A stretch of 64,000 nt of DNA from Lineus longissimus (lineage: Eukaryota > Nemertea > Pilidiophora > Heteronemertea > Lineidae), in NCBI RefSeq assembly GCF_910592395.1, contig NC_088308.1, positions 10,743,001 to 10,807,000 of the forward strand. The letters are read 5' to 3'. A program made the position numbers and the translations under genes. The notes below the pieces were generated by a model. It had not been told where the DNA came from, did not search any database, and worked only from the letters and a program-made list of their open reading frames with translations. Positions 11,575-24,057 of this stretch are shown here, one piece after another; the stretch's first letter is position 1, and every line of letters begins with the position of its first letter.

Positions 11575-12249
11575 CTGAAACAAGTTACAGATAATCATCA
11601 TATCTAATAGGTTAACACTGATCTTTACTTAAATGACATGAGCTGCTCAATCCGCGATATAGCCTGAGCATTTCCGACCGGAACTCATAAAGGCCAATGG
11701 GTTAATTAAGGCCATTAAGTCCGCTGCTCAGTCACCTCAACAATAATTTATCCCATCCGGGCGATGCAATGATATTGCGCTGCGCGGAGGGTGGATTCTA
11801 CTAAAAAGCCAGCTAGTTTGTTTACGAACTAACTTTCTTATCAACAAATGAAGACGAAGTCCTCCTTGCATCACACAAGAAAACTAGCTATTCGAATGCG
11901 GGCAGTTTCCTCGGGTGTTGAAGGGACAATCGTGTTCCTAATAAGCTTACTATTAGATTGTCCATGTACAGAAAAGAGATTGGTTATTTAATGAAGCCTG
12001 ACAAAGCATTTCTTGTAACTTGAGACCGGGGCACCACCTTCAGTTTAAGCTCATACTATTTCTTTGAGTGCTATTAATCACTAGTTTAAAGTTGCATTTG
12101 ACAGATGCTAGCAACACCCCTGAGCACCTTTTTTACAAATTCAGAAATTGTGTCCTCTTGGTCATCAAGGGGGACTAGAAAATACACGGTGTTGAGGCGA
12201 GTGGTATGATATGAATTTGGGTGTGCCCATGAAGGATTACGCTAACCAC
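11575..12249. other. TRPM intron, nothing recognised
   Basis: AT-rich intron DNA with no supportable feature. Confidence 0.5.
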
Positions 12250-12740
12250 TGTGGAAGATGCTGTTGAGTTAAAATGTCTTAGGAAGTGATGTTTGCATTT
12301 AGTTGGCTACAGGATTTCTTTCTCTCCACAGATGAAAATGAATAATTTCTTCAACGTTTCAACGACGAGGCACACTTCCGCATCAGTGTGGGAAAAAAAT
12401 TTTGCCAATATTTTATTTTTGTATAATCTGTCTGTTATCAAAGATGGCACTGCCTATTGGTCAGTCCTGATGTCATATATCTTACGATCGGTCTTAATGG
12501 TCGGTGCTGGTAATCTATTTCATCTTGTGGTTTGGTGTTGTTAGGAGGGGGTAAAGCATCCTGAACTTCAGGGCTTTTCACTTGGCTCTTGATAAATTAT
12601 AAAGTTTTCTTAGTTATGTGTGTGGAAGAGGAGCACACGACTGACCCTGGCATTCGATGATAGGGGGTCAATAGGTCTCCTGATAAAAAGATGTTGGCGA
12701 AAGTGCTATGTTCTGTTCTCGTTGACACACTCTCTTGCGT
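12250..12740 (+). repeat. Interspersed repeat family R2, copy 1
   Basis: It matches 17145-17420 in reverse complement. Shared segments include the CACACGACTGACCCT region, AGGGGGTCAATAGGTCTCCT, and a CGGTGCTGGTAAT stretch. No coding content is seen, so it is a repeat of unknown class. Confidence 0.65.
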
Positions 12741-13433
12741 CGTCATCATTATCCGACTCACCTATCATCTAACTGGGGAAGTCCTGCATCCGTTGAATAA
12801 TTGGTCATGTTATACATCATAGACCTAGGTTAAGGGAGAGCCTCTACTCCTAAGGGAGAACACTTTTGCAATTATTTTGATTACTTTGATAGAAAAAAAT
12901 TTCCTCCACCTCGATCGCCAGATTGAAACCTGAGTTCTCAGAGATTATGAAGAAACACTTTACATAATTTGTGGTCGTTGGTGCTCTAAGACCTCGAGTG
13001 TCCTCCGAATCAATTGTAAAATGATCTGACCATGATGCCTCATTAAAGCGATGCAGTGAATGATATGTATCTACATGAAATGGCTTTCATGGCAAATACA
13101 ATTTTCGGGACCAATCGCATAAACTAAGCCATTGGGAAGATGACAAACATTTCACTTCGACTTTCTAGTCACCTCAGGAGCAACCTTGAAAAATTAATGT
13201 ATTTGCTATGCTTCATTCATATGAAGACAAGCATTTGCTCCCTTTAGAAGCAAACTCTAGATGCTAAAAACCGTTTGCTTTGACTTGTTGCAAAATCTTC
13301 AATTTCCGACAATTTGCTAAGGTTTTATTCATACAAGTGCCAGCAAATCCTTTAAAATCGGTAGAGAAAGCAAATGCTACATGTACTTTTTATTGATATG
13401 GCCCGACCATAAACGGGACGAGGCAGACGAATA
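12741..13433. other. Intron DNA with oligomers near AGCAAATGC
   Basis: The stretch 13140-13400 contains repeated AAGCATTTGCT / AGCAAATGCTA words on both strands. Similar words occur at 17100-17410, so this may be a degraded part of the R2 repeat. No gene is seen. Confidence 0.4.
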
Positions 13434-13774
13434 TGGCTGGCGCGAGTGGACAAAATTCAGAATTATGCCACGGCATAAATAGGATTGTGGTGTGGCATAA
13501 TTCGACCAATCAGAAAGTGGCAATCGTTTTATTTATGGTGCGGCATAAATCTCACTTCCGTCCACAATTCCTATTTATGCCTTGGCATAATTCACGAGAT
13601 CCGATGTTTCGATTGGTTGATTTATGGTGCACCACAATTCCGATTTACTTCCGTCCTCCATAAATGACACTTACGTCCACAATTCTTATTTATGCCGCGG
13701 CATAATTCACGAGATCCGAGGTTTTGATTGGTCGATTTATGGTGCACCACAATTCCGATTTATGCCGTAGCATA

Positions 13775-15811
13775 CTGTAAAGTTTGCGATAAGCGGTCGT
13801 GGCGCGAAACCGGCAATATGGAAAATCAATAATAACACATGTTCAGGGCCGTTTACATTCCAGGTTAATACGCTATGAGGCACACTGTGACATGAACCTC
13901 TAGGCTTACAAGTTCAATGGAAACGAACGAGTAGTTCATATATATATATATTCGAAAGAATGGGTATTACAGCTCTTCGTCGTCAAGAAAATGCATATCA
14001 TTGTCCTCGTCATCATGGTCATCAAAGTGTACAATGTCCTGGTCTACGTGTTCAGGGACGGGTTCATCAGCCTGAAGCAGGCCACATGCTCGCCAGGCGG
14101 TGTGAATTGCCTCGGCGGTTATCCGGGCCCAAGATTCGCCAATCAAACTTAAGACTTCACCCCTTGTTATGGGAGGGGAATTCCCTCGCTCATCGTTATG
14201 CTCAATCTTCCACGCTTTCCACCTTTTGCGGAGATTACTTTTGAAAGATCTGATAATCGTCTTGTCCAGTGGTTGCACTAAAGGTGTGCACCTCCCCGGT
14301 ATCATCTCAATGAAACCGGGGGCATCTTCAATTTCCTGACGGATTTGTGCATTTCGGTGAGCGGGGAACATGTCCCATGTCAAGAGAAATGGGAAGGCGT
14401 CACCTACAAAAGGAAGAAGGCATACGTTGACCCAAGAAAGAATAGTCTGCCAACTCGCCCAGCCCGTTTCAGATCCGCTAACTTGTACATTTTCAGGAGC
14501 GTTTTCCCCCAAATTTTGAATTTGTCGCCATCTGCGACGAGACCCTTAAAAATGACACTTGCTGCCATCGAACGTAATTCCAAGTGTTACGGGGCAACCT
14601 AATTTAGAATTGCCGCGAGAAGTTCGCACGTCAATTTGCTTCCTGCCCTTGACATCGTACGTGTACTGGGGTGCCATATCCCAAAGTGCAAAAGTTTCAT
14701 CCATGTTCACGACTAGGTTGATTCCATTTTCCTCAACATTCTGAGCTACGTCATCCCTAAAATTCGCCACAAGTTGCCCAGCGTTTTCTGGTATTGTTTG
14801 CGAATCTTTGCATTGCTTCCTGAAGCTAAAGCCCTTTCTTGTTAAAAATCCGCTCATCCATCCTTTGCTTGCTCTGAACTCAACCAGTTGAGGCCTACTA
14901 TCCCGGTACTCTTGCTGCCGCGCTGCTGGAAGCTCTGCCCACCATTGATTGAAAAACCGTTGTCCCTTCTCCATCAAGTCTTCACCGGAAACGGGTACTC
15001 CCTGCTCCCGCCTAGTCTCTGCCCACTCTCGTACGTGTCTGTCCACCTCGGGCCAATACGCTGAAAGAATAAAGAGTACTAATTTTCCAAAAAAAACTAA
15101 TGCTTCCGAATTCTAAATTTTACATAACCACACTCCTCTGTGAGAGACTAGTTTTGGCATTTTCATCGAAGGTAACACTCACCAATCCCTCTCTCTCTTT
15201 GTCTCTGCATGTGGCTCTGCCTTGTCGTGGCTACCCGATGTCTATCTCGGAGATCTTCCTCGTTAAGCCATCGGCGCATAGTTGTTGCAGGGATGTTGTG
15301 AGCTCTTGCAAACTCTGCCGCAGTCACGCCGCGAGGAACCCTGATGTTTTCATTTTGGTAATCATCGATTAGACGATTTTTTTCTTGAATTGAGTATGAC
15401 CTATGGCGGCGAGGATATTGTGCCGCGGCAAAAACTTCATCATCATCCTCAGGTTCAGGATCAGCATCACCAACAGCGTCACCTCCTTTTTCCATAGAAA
15501 AGGCCAAGTGTGCCAGGAGGCAAAAAACACAGATTACTTTCTTCAGATTCATGGTACAGTACATGTACTTCACGAAGAGTCGCATGGCATACAGTAGGGC
15601 TTTAAAATTTTTCCCTTTAAAATTACGTGACACTATAAACTTCATTACCTTATCGATTTTTATTTACAAAAGGTGAATAGCCAGTACCCCTAGTTTTACG
15701 CACTCGGCCTGGTTATTCCAGTGCATTCAAATACCGGCCCATAACATGAACATTCACATATCTTCTGTATTGCCGGTTTCGCGCCACGACCGCTTATCGC
15801 AAACTTTACAG
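13775..15811 (-). mobile_element. pogo/Tigger-like DNA transposon, nearly intact
   Basis: 2,037-bp element with near-perfect inverted repeats of more than 40 bp, starting CTGTAAAGTTTGCGATAAGC. TA flanks both ends (13773-13774 and 15812-15813), the pogo target. The minus strand carries a two-exon transposase gene. The outer flanks join to rebuild a MITE, so the boundaries are secure. Confidence 0.96.
13967..15495 (-). pseudogene. pogo-like DDE_1 transposase, one internal stop
   Basis: Two exons: 15183-15495 (ATG at 15495; an in-frame extension to 15645 also exists) and 13967-15060. The 122-bp intron has GTGAGT and TTCTTTCAG, and the phases agree. Exon 1 has an acidic start and an HTH (AEFARAHNIPATTMRRWL). 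Exon 2 opens with a second DNA-binding region (FFNQWWAELP to GWMSGFLTRKG). It continues with catalytic Asp in NLVVNMDETFALWD, Asp in FLLTWDMF and Asp in LVQPLDKTIIRSFK, and has an acidic tail. The only break is TAA at 14546-14548, in frame within about 468 codons. This is the usual DDE_1/CENP-B-like architecture. It could be a single-mutation pseudogene, or one allele could be intact. Confidence 0.93.
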
Positions 15812-15843
15812 TAATTCTTAATTCTGCCAACTCGCGCCAGCCA

Positions 15844-16384
15844 CAGACGAAACTTGCGTAATTGTCAATTCCTTTAGAGTTTAAATTTTAGTCAAATTTG
15901 ATCAATGAATATCTGCAACGTCCTGTGATTTCTGTGGTGGTTGCCGTATAAAGAGGGAAAAATCCAACATTCTTTGACTAGGTGAACTTGACACACATTT
16001 GGCGTATTTTGAAGCAAATTTGGACCTCTTCTTTAACCTGTTTGGAATAAAACACAGCGCCACCTATTCGTATGCGTCGAATTGAATGCTCTAAACGTCT
16101 TCCCAATGTCTTTCAATATAAAATTGTATAAGTTGTAGAAATTACGGCTGGGGGCTGTGGAGGGGGGAATCGTACATCCACCCACCGCACGCGAATTTAG
16201 TCAATAATACAGAACGATTATACGCGCGCGCTCTCTATATAATAGAAGAGTTGTAGTAACTATAAATGTTCGCCTGATGGCAATCCTCTTTTGGATAAAA
16301 TGATTCAACCTCCGCACTGGCTCCGCACATGGAGAAAGCAAGTTAGACAACATTAACTGCCTTGCGTCTCACGCTGTCAGAGGG
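15844..16384. other. Intron DNA with CG-repeat next to TATATAATAG
   Basis: At 16222-16246 a CG dinucleotide run is followed by TCTATATAATAGAAGAG, resembling 4431-4456. It is probably a fragment of a shared repeat. No gene is seen. Confidence 0.4.
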
Positions 16385-16455
16385 GATCGAATATTGGACC
16401 CATGGTTGGTGGATCGAAGACCCAAGCCATTACACCACAACGGGCCCCCGAGAGG
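16385..16455 (-). repeat. tRNA-like SINE fragment
   Basis: The minus strand reads GTTGTGGTGTAATGGCTTGG (box A-like) and about 35 bases later ATTCGATCCCC (box B-like). Acceptor-stem pairing is absent, so this is a tRNA-derived SINE head or tRNA relic, not a functional tRNA. Confidence 0.5.
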
Positions 16456-17144
16456 ACCAAATACGCGAGAGGTGCACCACCAAGGACTTAAATTCTTTCT
16501 CTCCACAAACATTAATGAAGGATAATGCATGTATATGAAAAATAGTGAGCTGCATAAGAAGCAGGCTAATATATTCTGGTGTGAATTTCGTCTTTTACAT
16601 ACCACTTGGATTCGCAGTAAATGAGAAAGTGATTGGTGCAGTTTTTCACCAACCTGACAGATGTCCTCACCAGGGCCGAGTTCAAAAGCTGGTCACGTGC
16701 TATTTTTATCACTAGTTAATTATATTGTTTGTCTTTGTCACATTCCTGGCTATGGTGTTGCACAGTCAGGCTCCCCCCCCCCCCCCCCCCCCCAGATCCC
16801 ATTATAAAGGAAACATATCAGGAATCCGTCTAGTTGAGCAAGGCAAATGCGAAACCAACTCTAACAAGTGTAATCCCATCATATTATTAACAATGATTCC
16901 GTAAAAATTACGGATTATAAATTAATGAAGAAAACACCACAAATCAATGTTTTCTAAGATGATGATTGTCCGTCACTTTCAAAATGATAGTCCGATCAGT
17001 TGGCAAGCCAAGTATTTTTTGGAGAGGGTCATTCGGATTATTTTGCTCTTTACCTCGCAGTTAAATGAAATCAAGCAGAGCAGTCCATTGGGCCATATGA
17101 AGAAAAACTAGCATTTGCATTCTCTACCGATGTTGAAGGCTTAG
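16456..17144. other. Intron DNA with poly-C tract
   Basis: It holds a 21-nt poly-C run at 16773-16793. No coding or repeat structure is otherwise recognised. Confidence 0.5.
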
Positions 17145-17420
17145 AACTCCGGTTTCGGAGCGAGAGTGTGTCAACGAGGACAGAACACTTTTCATCAGGA
17201 GACCCCCTGACCCCCTAGGGTCAGTTGTGTGCTCCTCTCCCACACACATAACTAAAAAAACTTGGTCATTTATTAGGAGCCAAGTGAAAAGCCCTGATGC
17301 TTTACCCCTTCTAACAATACCAAAATCACAAGATGAAATATATTACCAGCACCGACCGTTCATAAAACATATGACATCGGGACTGACCTTCAAGCATTTG
17401 CTGGAAGTTTTTTAGCAAAG
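17145..17420 (-). repeat. Interspersed repeat family R2, copy 2 (inverted)
   Basis: Reverse-complement match to 12250-12740. It shares the GACCCCCTAGGGTCAG area, AGTGAAAAGCCCTGATGC and the ACCAGCACCGACCG segment. It is shorter than copy 1. Confidence 0.65.
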
Positions 17421-17974
17421 CATTTGAAGTGAAAGGTCCACATCATTTATACAAATATAAGCATAATCTTCTACTTTTAGCCAATACTGCCTCTCCATGA
17501 AAGATTTGCTTCCAAGAAAATGTTAGTTTTTATTCATATGCATATGTGGTCCATTGTCTATAAACAAAGCTTGCTCGCACCTAGACTTACGCTCCCATTT
17601 TTACTGCTCATCAAACTAATGTTATCAGAGAAAATCTTAGCAACATCGAACCTCCACGAAACAGCTTTGGTCCGAGAGCTGTGCGTCTTTTACTTGACAT
17701 GCAATCTTCATGTATAATTTTTTTGAATGGACCAAAGAAACCATAGAAACCCAGTTCTTAAGTTTTTCCAGTGGTGGGTGTAGGAGATAGAGGGGCTAGA
17801 ATTTTGGTTAAATGACTTCATCATTGGACCACGAATGGGAGCTCTGAACAGAAGCAGAAGCACTGGTAGGAGGCATTTCCGACTTATTAATGGTTTCTCT
17901 AACATTCCCTGACTTATCCGATATTTCTCCGACATTGTCCGTCTTTTCTCCGACTTTGTCGAAAGGGTCGGATT

Positions 17975-18325
17975 TCCAGAAAACCTGTGAAAAATAACAT
18001 TACGCTTTTCTAACCTTGATGATTTTTCCGTAAGGACCCCGCGTTTTAGCCCTTCTGGTGGGCCCATTTTATCAAGATTGCCTAAGGATTATGAGAGATT
18101 AGCCGTTCAGTTTGTGTATCTTGGGAATATTTTCTCCCCACTAAAAAAATAGAAGATGAAATATTGTGCAGCGTTGCTTTTGGGAACGAGACAGTTCGCC
18201 AGCAAATATATCTCTATCACAAACAGCTCTTTTAAATTTTGTAATTGATTGAAGAATAACGATTTTAGAGCTATAAAAATAAGGTATTTTTGTCGATCTC
18301 GCCTGGTTTTCATCGTTTGATGAAG
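17975..18325 (+). repeat. Interspersed repeat family R3, copy 1
   Basis: It matches 23600-23930 in direct orientation at high similarity, including ATCAAGATTGCCTAAGGATT and AGCAAATATATCTCTATCAC. No coding content is seen. Confidence 0.8.
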
Positions 18326-18805
18326 CGCCACGGCTTTGCCGATTGGTTAGCGTACCCCCGCCTCGAGCATGTCGCAAGTCGTAGACTGATCACTCAAACG
18401 TTTTCAGTTGCCGTACGCAGTTGTTACTGCAGAACGGAAAATATCCGGCAGAATATTTTTGCGACTGAATGATTTTTCTCCAAGAAAATTTAAACTGTCT
18501 ATTTTTACCTTAAGCTCTTACTGTATGGAGACTGTGGTGTAAAAAGTCCCATACTTGGCATAATCTGAGCAATAATTCGTTCTACAGTATATAGTGCACA
18601 ATAATTTTGAATTTTATGAAATTAAAACCATTTGTAAAATTTACAGTACATGTATTTATGCTTTTAATGGAATTTCAAAATGTTCTAGAATAGTAGATTC
18701 TACTGAGAAGGCGTCTCATCATGAATCTCATCCAAAATTAAATAATGTCATCGATTTTTGAAGAGAGGGTCACATCTCAACTATGTGTTGCTATGATGAC
18801 TATGA

Positions 18806-19460
18806 TATTATCAGTGCAGTGCCCTAGTAAGCGCGCAGTGCCTTTAGGTTGGGGGAAACCCCCCCCCCCCCCCCCAAACCCCCTGGTTGGGAACCGGCTA
18901 TATTCCTTTCGCCAATTTTTTGTTTTGACAGACGGTTTTCTCCGTGTATCTCTTTAGCAGTAACTGATGACTCAACTGCATCATCACAATAGCCGGCCAA
19001 GAAATGGAAAATGTCCCCCCCCCTGGAAAGGTGTCCGGGCTATCGTAGTCTGGCACTCTGGCAGATTCATATGTAAATTGCAAGCTCTAGTGAACTCCCG
19101 CAACTGTCGACATGGGGGGCCCCCCCCCCCCCCACCCCACCCCGCCCTTCTGACATGTGCATTGGGGGGAAGGCAGTGCATTGGGGGGAAGGCACTTGAC
19201 TCTTGAGGAACACCAGACTGCTGACCAAGGAACCTGAGGAACATAGAACCCTCTTTATATCTGGGAGCATAAAAAGCCTGCTAGCGAATATTGATTATTA
19301 TTTAGGAAAAACAAGAAGATCTGCAAAACCAATGGTACCCCATAAAAACAAACATTCCTCCATAATGTGTCTTCGGATCCCACCACGGCCTATATGAAAT
19401 TCGTTCAAAAGGCTTCTTGAAATCTCAAGAAAAAAAAATGTTCTCGAAACGTCTGCCCGG
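18806..19460 (+). repeat. Interspersed repeat family R4, copy 1 (deleted)
   Basis: Direct match to 47550-48557. It begins ATTATCAGTGCAGTGCCCTA and ends near CTCGAAACGTCTGCCCGG. It lacks about 350 bp present in the other copy and has expanded C tracts (near 18859 and 19120). Short open frames within are not conserved between the copies. Confidence 0.82.
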
Positions 19461-19636
19461 TTTTTGTAGCGCTCCGCAGAAAATTATTACAATGTCCGTT
19501 GGTTGCGCTTTATTGTAGAATAGGTTTGAGAAGTTTTGTCAGGACTCCATAAAAGAGGAATGTCCGTGAAAGAGGAATGTCCTCTTTAATTTTCTAGCTC
19601 TCCATTTGTAGATTATGCAAAGAGAGTGTTCACAAA

Positions 19637-21992
19637 CTGTAGTTTCATGAAAATAACACCACTTCATTAACAGCCGGTGTCGCCGCCCCTGACTCATAGG
19701 GTGGCGAACACAGCTGTTGAGAAGGCCGATCATTGGCTGGGATTCCAGAGAGGGTTGTCCAGGCCTCATATCCAATAGACTTCAGTTTCGAGTCCAATCC
19801 TTATTGTTTGGGTTGTTGAAACCGATTCGCAGGTCTCCTATGAATGGGATAATGGGATCGGGCCTTCGGCCATTGTACTGAGTGTCCCAGAACATTTTCA
19901 ACTAATCGTCATTGGTAGTGTAAAGGGTGTCCCAGTGCTAATGGCTGATAGTGTACAGGGTGTCCATGAAAAAAGTCCAAGTGTCATATTGGCTTCTGCT
20001 GGTTTTAGGGACTGACCTGCCCTTTCAAAGTGAGGCACTGCTCAGGGAGGTAATGGAGCATGTCTTCGGGTCTTATCATCCCTTACCAGCTTCGGGCTTT
20101 CAAAGATACTTTGCAGTGCGAAATTGGTAAGAATGAGAAGTTGTCCGTCACATAACGGGAGACAAAACCGAACATCCCTCTGAATGTACAGTCTTGTCCG
20201 AAGTGATCAGTGAAGGAATAAAAAAGAACGATGCAAATCCCGATTCAATTTTTTTTCAAGCTAAAGATACACATTAGTAGATTGTCCAGCTTTCAGAATC
20301 GTACCCACAATCATTCACAACACCCACAGTCAATTCAAGTCCATCACAATGTCCTCCTCGACTACATTCACGAACTCTGGTCCATCCACGGCAGTCTCCT
20401 CTTCTTCCTCCAAGACTCTCGCCCGGAAGTTCTCTGTCCGTTGGACCCGATAATGATCGACGATTAACAGGAACTGGTCGGTCTCGTTGTCGGTGACGTA
20501 GGGTGATAGGACTTCATCTAACCAGTGGTGCGCCGTTTCCTCCCTCATCCAACCAGTTTCCGATTGGGTAATCTACATCTGCTGGTGGGTTGTCTTGGAG
20601 GGCTGCAAACACCCGGACGAAACCTCTTCTGGGGAAGGTGATGTGCGCCGGCAACTTTGCTCCAGCGGCTGCGATGCAGAGGGTGACGGTGTATCCCAGC
20701 TTCGTATTGGACCTGGATGATCGGACGTCTATGGCCTTCTCCCCCGTGGTGTTGGCCGTGTACATGGTTCTCATATCAAACAGGACAAAGGTTTGGTCCA
20801 TGTTAAAGAAGAACCGCATCTGTATATCAAGACATCGATGCTCCCAGTAACCGCATCTCGGAAGGTCTGGATCCTTGCAGCAGCATCAGCGGGGACGATC
20901 GTAGTATTCTTGGTCACCTTCCGTAGGGACACCTGGCGTCTCTTCATCAAGCACTCCACCCAGCCTATGGATGCGTTGAAATCCCATAGCTGAGGGCGAC
21001 AATGCTGAATCCCTTCTCTGACATCTTGGGCTAACTCATTCCACCAGCTTTGCCACACTACCAACGCCTTATCTTGAATGTCGAGAACGGAGACTGCGAG
21101 GCGACGCTCTCTCATCAGCTGCAGCCATTGGTAAAGCTGGTCCTAAACCTGTGGCCATAACAGATCACGGGGCTCCATTACCGTCTTCTTCAGGCCATGC
21201 CCTTGTTCTTGCTTCTGCTCGAGGTCCTCGATATTACACCTTCTAAACGTCTCCCAGGGGATGTTATAGTGGGAGGCGAACTCTCTCATACTGCGCACCG
21301 TACCGTTCACCAGTGCCTCCTTCTGGTCTCTCAGGTAGGCAAGTTTTTCTGTCACGATGTAGCGCCGGCGTCGTTTTCTCAGCAGCTCTACAGCATCCAT
21401 TGTCGCACAGGTTGTCTGCAATGTGGGTACCCTCAGTTGGGCTTCATTTATAGGCCTAAGAGGCCCTAGAATTACACAAGAAAACCACAAATCCTAGAAA
21501 CTTCGATTCCGTTTTCTCCCACGTAGGCCTAGGGAGTATAAATAAAAAAGAGGGTTGTAGAAAAACAGAGGATGAGCTCCTCGTTTTTCTTCGGAATTTC
21601 GTGACTACTATCATTGCCTGAATCTCACTTTGCTTTACTAATGCAAGCATTCGTAGATTTTCCTTCAGAGTTTCAATAAGGACTTTTTTTGTTTTGGGGG
21701 GTTTGGATCAATCTAAAAGGTGCTTCAGTTTTATGAGACAACCTGTATAAACGGTCGGCGAGTGGCGTTACCATTTACGTCATTCCACATGCGCACTCAT
21801 CGACCAGTAGGCCCACAACACTTCGAATCAATAGGGCTGCGGTAATAAGTGGTTTAGGGTAACCGTGACAGCTCGGCTGAGCCATCACAAGGGCCAGCGA
21901 AGTCACTCATTGGTTACCTCTGGTGAATAGACTCGAGAGAAGAGGCCGGGCCTTGAATATCCCAAAGTGGTGTTATTTTCATGAAACTACAG
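19637..21992 (-). mobile_element. Second pogo-like DNA transposon, decayed
   Basis: 2,356-bp element. The 28-bp inverted repeat is perfect: CTGTAGTTTCATGAAAATAA continuing to CACCACTT on the left, complement ending at 21992. The outer sequence rejoins to restore the R5 repeat, which fixes the ends. The flanking duplication looks like AA rather than the expected TA, perhaps from later mutation. It encodes a disrupted DDE_1 transposase on the minus strand. Confidence 0.93.
20330..21400 (-). pseudogene. pogo-like DDE_1 transposase, multiply frameshifted
   Basis: Reading starts at ATG 21400 (MDAVELLRKRRRR) with an HTH (REFASHYNIPWETFRR). After a break near 21130 it continues with WQSWWNELAQDV and ASIGWVECLMKRR. 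It shifts frame near 20815 to the catalytic-Asp region FFNMDQTFVLFDM, then shifts again near 20545 to FLLIVDHYRV. It ends with an acidic tail. The order matches the transposase at 13967-15495, but identity is low, so it is a separate family. The third catalytic region (QPLD) is not seen and may be lost. Clearly inactive. Confidence 0.88.
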
Positions 21993-23180
21993 AATACTCC
22001 TTTTTTGTAAAATGAGACATTTTACTACTATAATTACTCATATATTCATGTTCACACAAACCCAATCATCAGTCAGTCAAAGTTTGAACAAAATTAGGCC
22101 AGACACAAAGCGTCCTCAGAATAACGTTTGTGACATTTCACTAGTTTTTGAGATTTCTTTGTAAAAGTGTGGTTTATAAAATAATAGCATATATATTCTT
22201 GTTCAGGCAATCAAAGTCATCAATCTGACAGTGGTTTCAACAAAATTTAGGCAAGACTTAGACCAATATTAAAACACTATATGTGGTAAATTAATACAAA
22301 TAGAGTGTTTACAAATCCTCTTTTTTTGTAGGATGAGACATTTCAATGCAAAAACTGCTCATATATTTATGTTGTCACAGACCTAATAATCAGTCTGTCA
22401 AAGTTCTAACAAAGTTGGCCCAAACATAAAGCGTCCACAGAACAAAATAACTTTTATAGTCTTTGTAAAATTTCTGTTAATCAAAGCCATTTTTTTCAAA
22501 AATCAACCATGCTTTCAGTCAGAGTAGTCCTAGCTACACGTAAAAAATGATATATATATTAAGCATAGTACATACTAGCAATTAATCTCTACCTGGGGTG
22601 ACACAGAAAGCATTGTTTAGAATGAAGCTTGTTTTACACTATACAATGTATTTTGTAGATTTATGCAAAGAGAGTGCTTACAAATCCTCTTATATATTCA
22701 TGTAGTCACATACCTCATAATCAGTTTGTCAAAGTTCCATCAAAAGCCGAAATATAAAGCGTCCTGAGAACAAAATTACTTTTACAATCTTTGTAAAATG
22801 TTTGTTCATTAAAGTCACTATTTTCAAAAATCAACCATGGTTCCAGTCAGAGTAGTCCTAACTACACTGAACGATGATATATACATTAAAAGCATAGTAT
22901 ATATACTGGTAATTAATCTCTACTTAGGGTGACACAGACTGCATTGTTTAGAATTAGGCTTGTTTTTACACATGTGGTTATGTAATAATCACACAAACAG
23001 CAGTGACCAATATCCTCAACTCAAAGGAGGTTTTAAACCCTGCTGCCCTTGCTTGGATTAGTAATAGGGAGGGCTGCTGATCTATGGAACAGCCTCCTTG
23101 CTATTGTTTGGGGTTGAGGAATTAGGCTCACGCTTCGGTCGGGAACAACTGACGATCTTGAGTGACGATGACATATAAAC

Positions 23181-23599
23181 CGAAAAAAGCATTTCATGTC
23201 CGAAGACCTGAAGAAGACACACGACTGTAATTTAACTCTTGAAAAGTTTTGTGGCATTGATAACTATTTTGGATTGTGGATTGACTTGCGAACCACAGAA
23301 GATAATAATTTACATGGTAGCGGGAGAGCGTTTGCAAAACACAAAAGATGGAATCCAGTTGGCTATCATAAACGATAGAACAAAAAGTCCGTACAAAATG
23401 CATATCTTTATTGTTTTAGACGCACAATTAAAAGTTCGAAGTTCTCAAATTGTGAGCATCATGCATTTATTACCTAATTTTTTTGTGGTTTGTAAATGGA
23501 GACAATAGACAAAAAGATATTGTGAATATGCTTTACAGAAATTTTGTTTTGTCGGGAAATACGATTGGCTACAGCGTTGTGATGAGAAGGTTTTTAAAA
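23181..23599. other. Intron DNA, nothing recognised
   Basis: Short overlapping frames on both strands with no recognisable similarity. Confidence 0.45.
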
Positions 23600-23930
23600 A
23601 TCGTTACGTTTCTCTGCCTTTGATGATTTTTTCGTAAGGACTGCCCGTTTTAGCCCTTTAGGCGTGTCAATTTTATCAAGATTGCCTAAGGATTATGAGG
23701 GATTAGCTGTTCAGTTTGTGTATCTCGGGAATACTTCCTCCCCACTATAGAAATAAAAGATAAAATATTGTGCAGCGTCGCTTTTGGGAACTAGACAGTT
23801 CCCCAGCAAATATATCTCTATCACAAATAGCTCTTTTAAATTTTGAAATTGACTAAAGAATAACGATTTTAGAGCTATAAAAGTAAGTAATTTTTGTCAA
23901 TCTCGCCTGGTTCAAGCTAAAAGAAAAGAG
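23600..23930 (+). repeat. Interspersed repeat family R3, copy 2
   Basis: Direct copy of 17975-18325 with point differences. The two copies also share a nearby CGTTCTACAGTATA segment downstream. Confidence 0.8.
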
Positions 23931-24057
23931 TTTTTCACGGCATAATTTTTTTGCGAGCCTGACCCACTCGCGAAATTCGCGAAAATAATCTGTGTGTGAA
24001 ATTTTTCCGTTCTACAGTATACAGTGCACAATATTTGGAACTGTAAAATTAATACTA

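Larger units (their letters stand above)
13434..15843. mobile_element. Palindromic MITE split by a pogo-like insertion
   Basis: The outer inverted repeat is TGGCTGGCGCGAGT at 13434 and its complement ending at 15843. Removing the 2,037-bp pogo element and one TA leaves a MITE of about 371 bp. Its interior carries several TTATGCC/GGCATAA dyads and a direct repeat of roughly 115 bp containing TTCACGAGATCCGA. No coding content is seen. The insertion shows that this MITE is older than the pogo element. Confidence 0.8.
19491..23180 (+). repeat. Repeat family R5, copy split by a pogo-like element
   Basis: The left part, 19491-19636, begins ATGTCCGTTGGTTGC and resumes after the insertion at 21993. 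Uninterrupted copies lie at 27428-28810. The right part contains internal direct repeats of about 340 bp (around 22440-22680 and 22780-22970) with GTCAGAGTAGTCCTA and GGTGACACAGA. A C-terminal segment includes CTATGGAACAGCCTCCTTGC. Class unknown. Confidence 0.78.

Noticed and set aside
16385-16455. Functional tRNA gene
   Set aside because: Promoter boxes are visible but the acceptor stem does not pair; SINE or relic is more likely.
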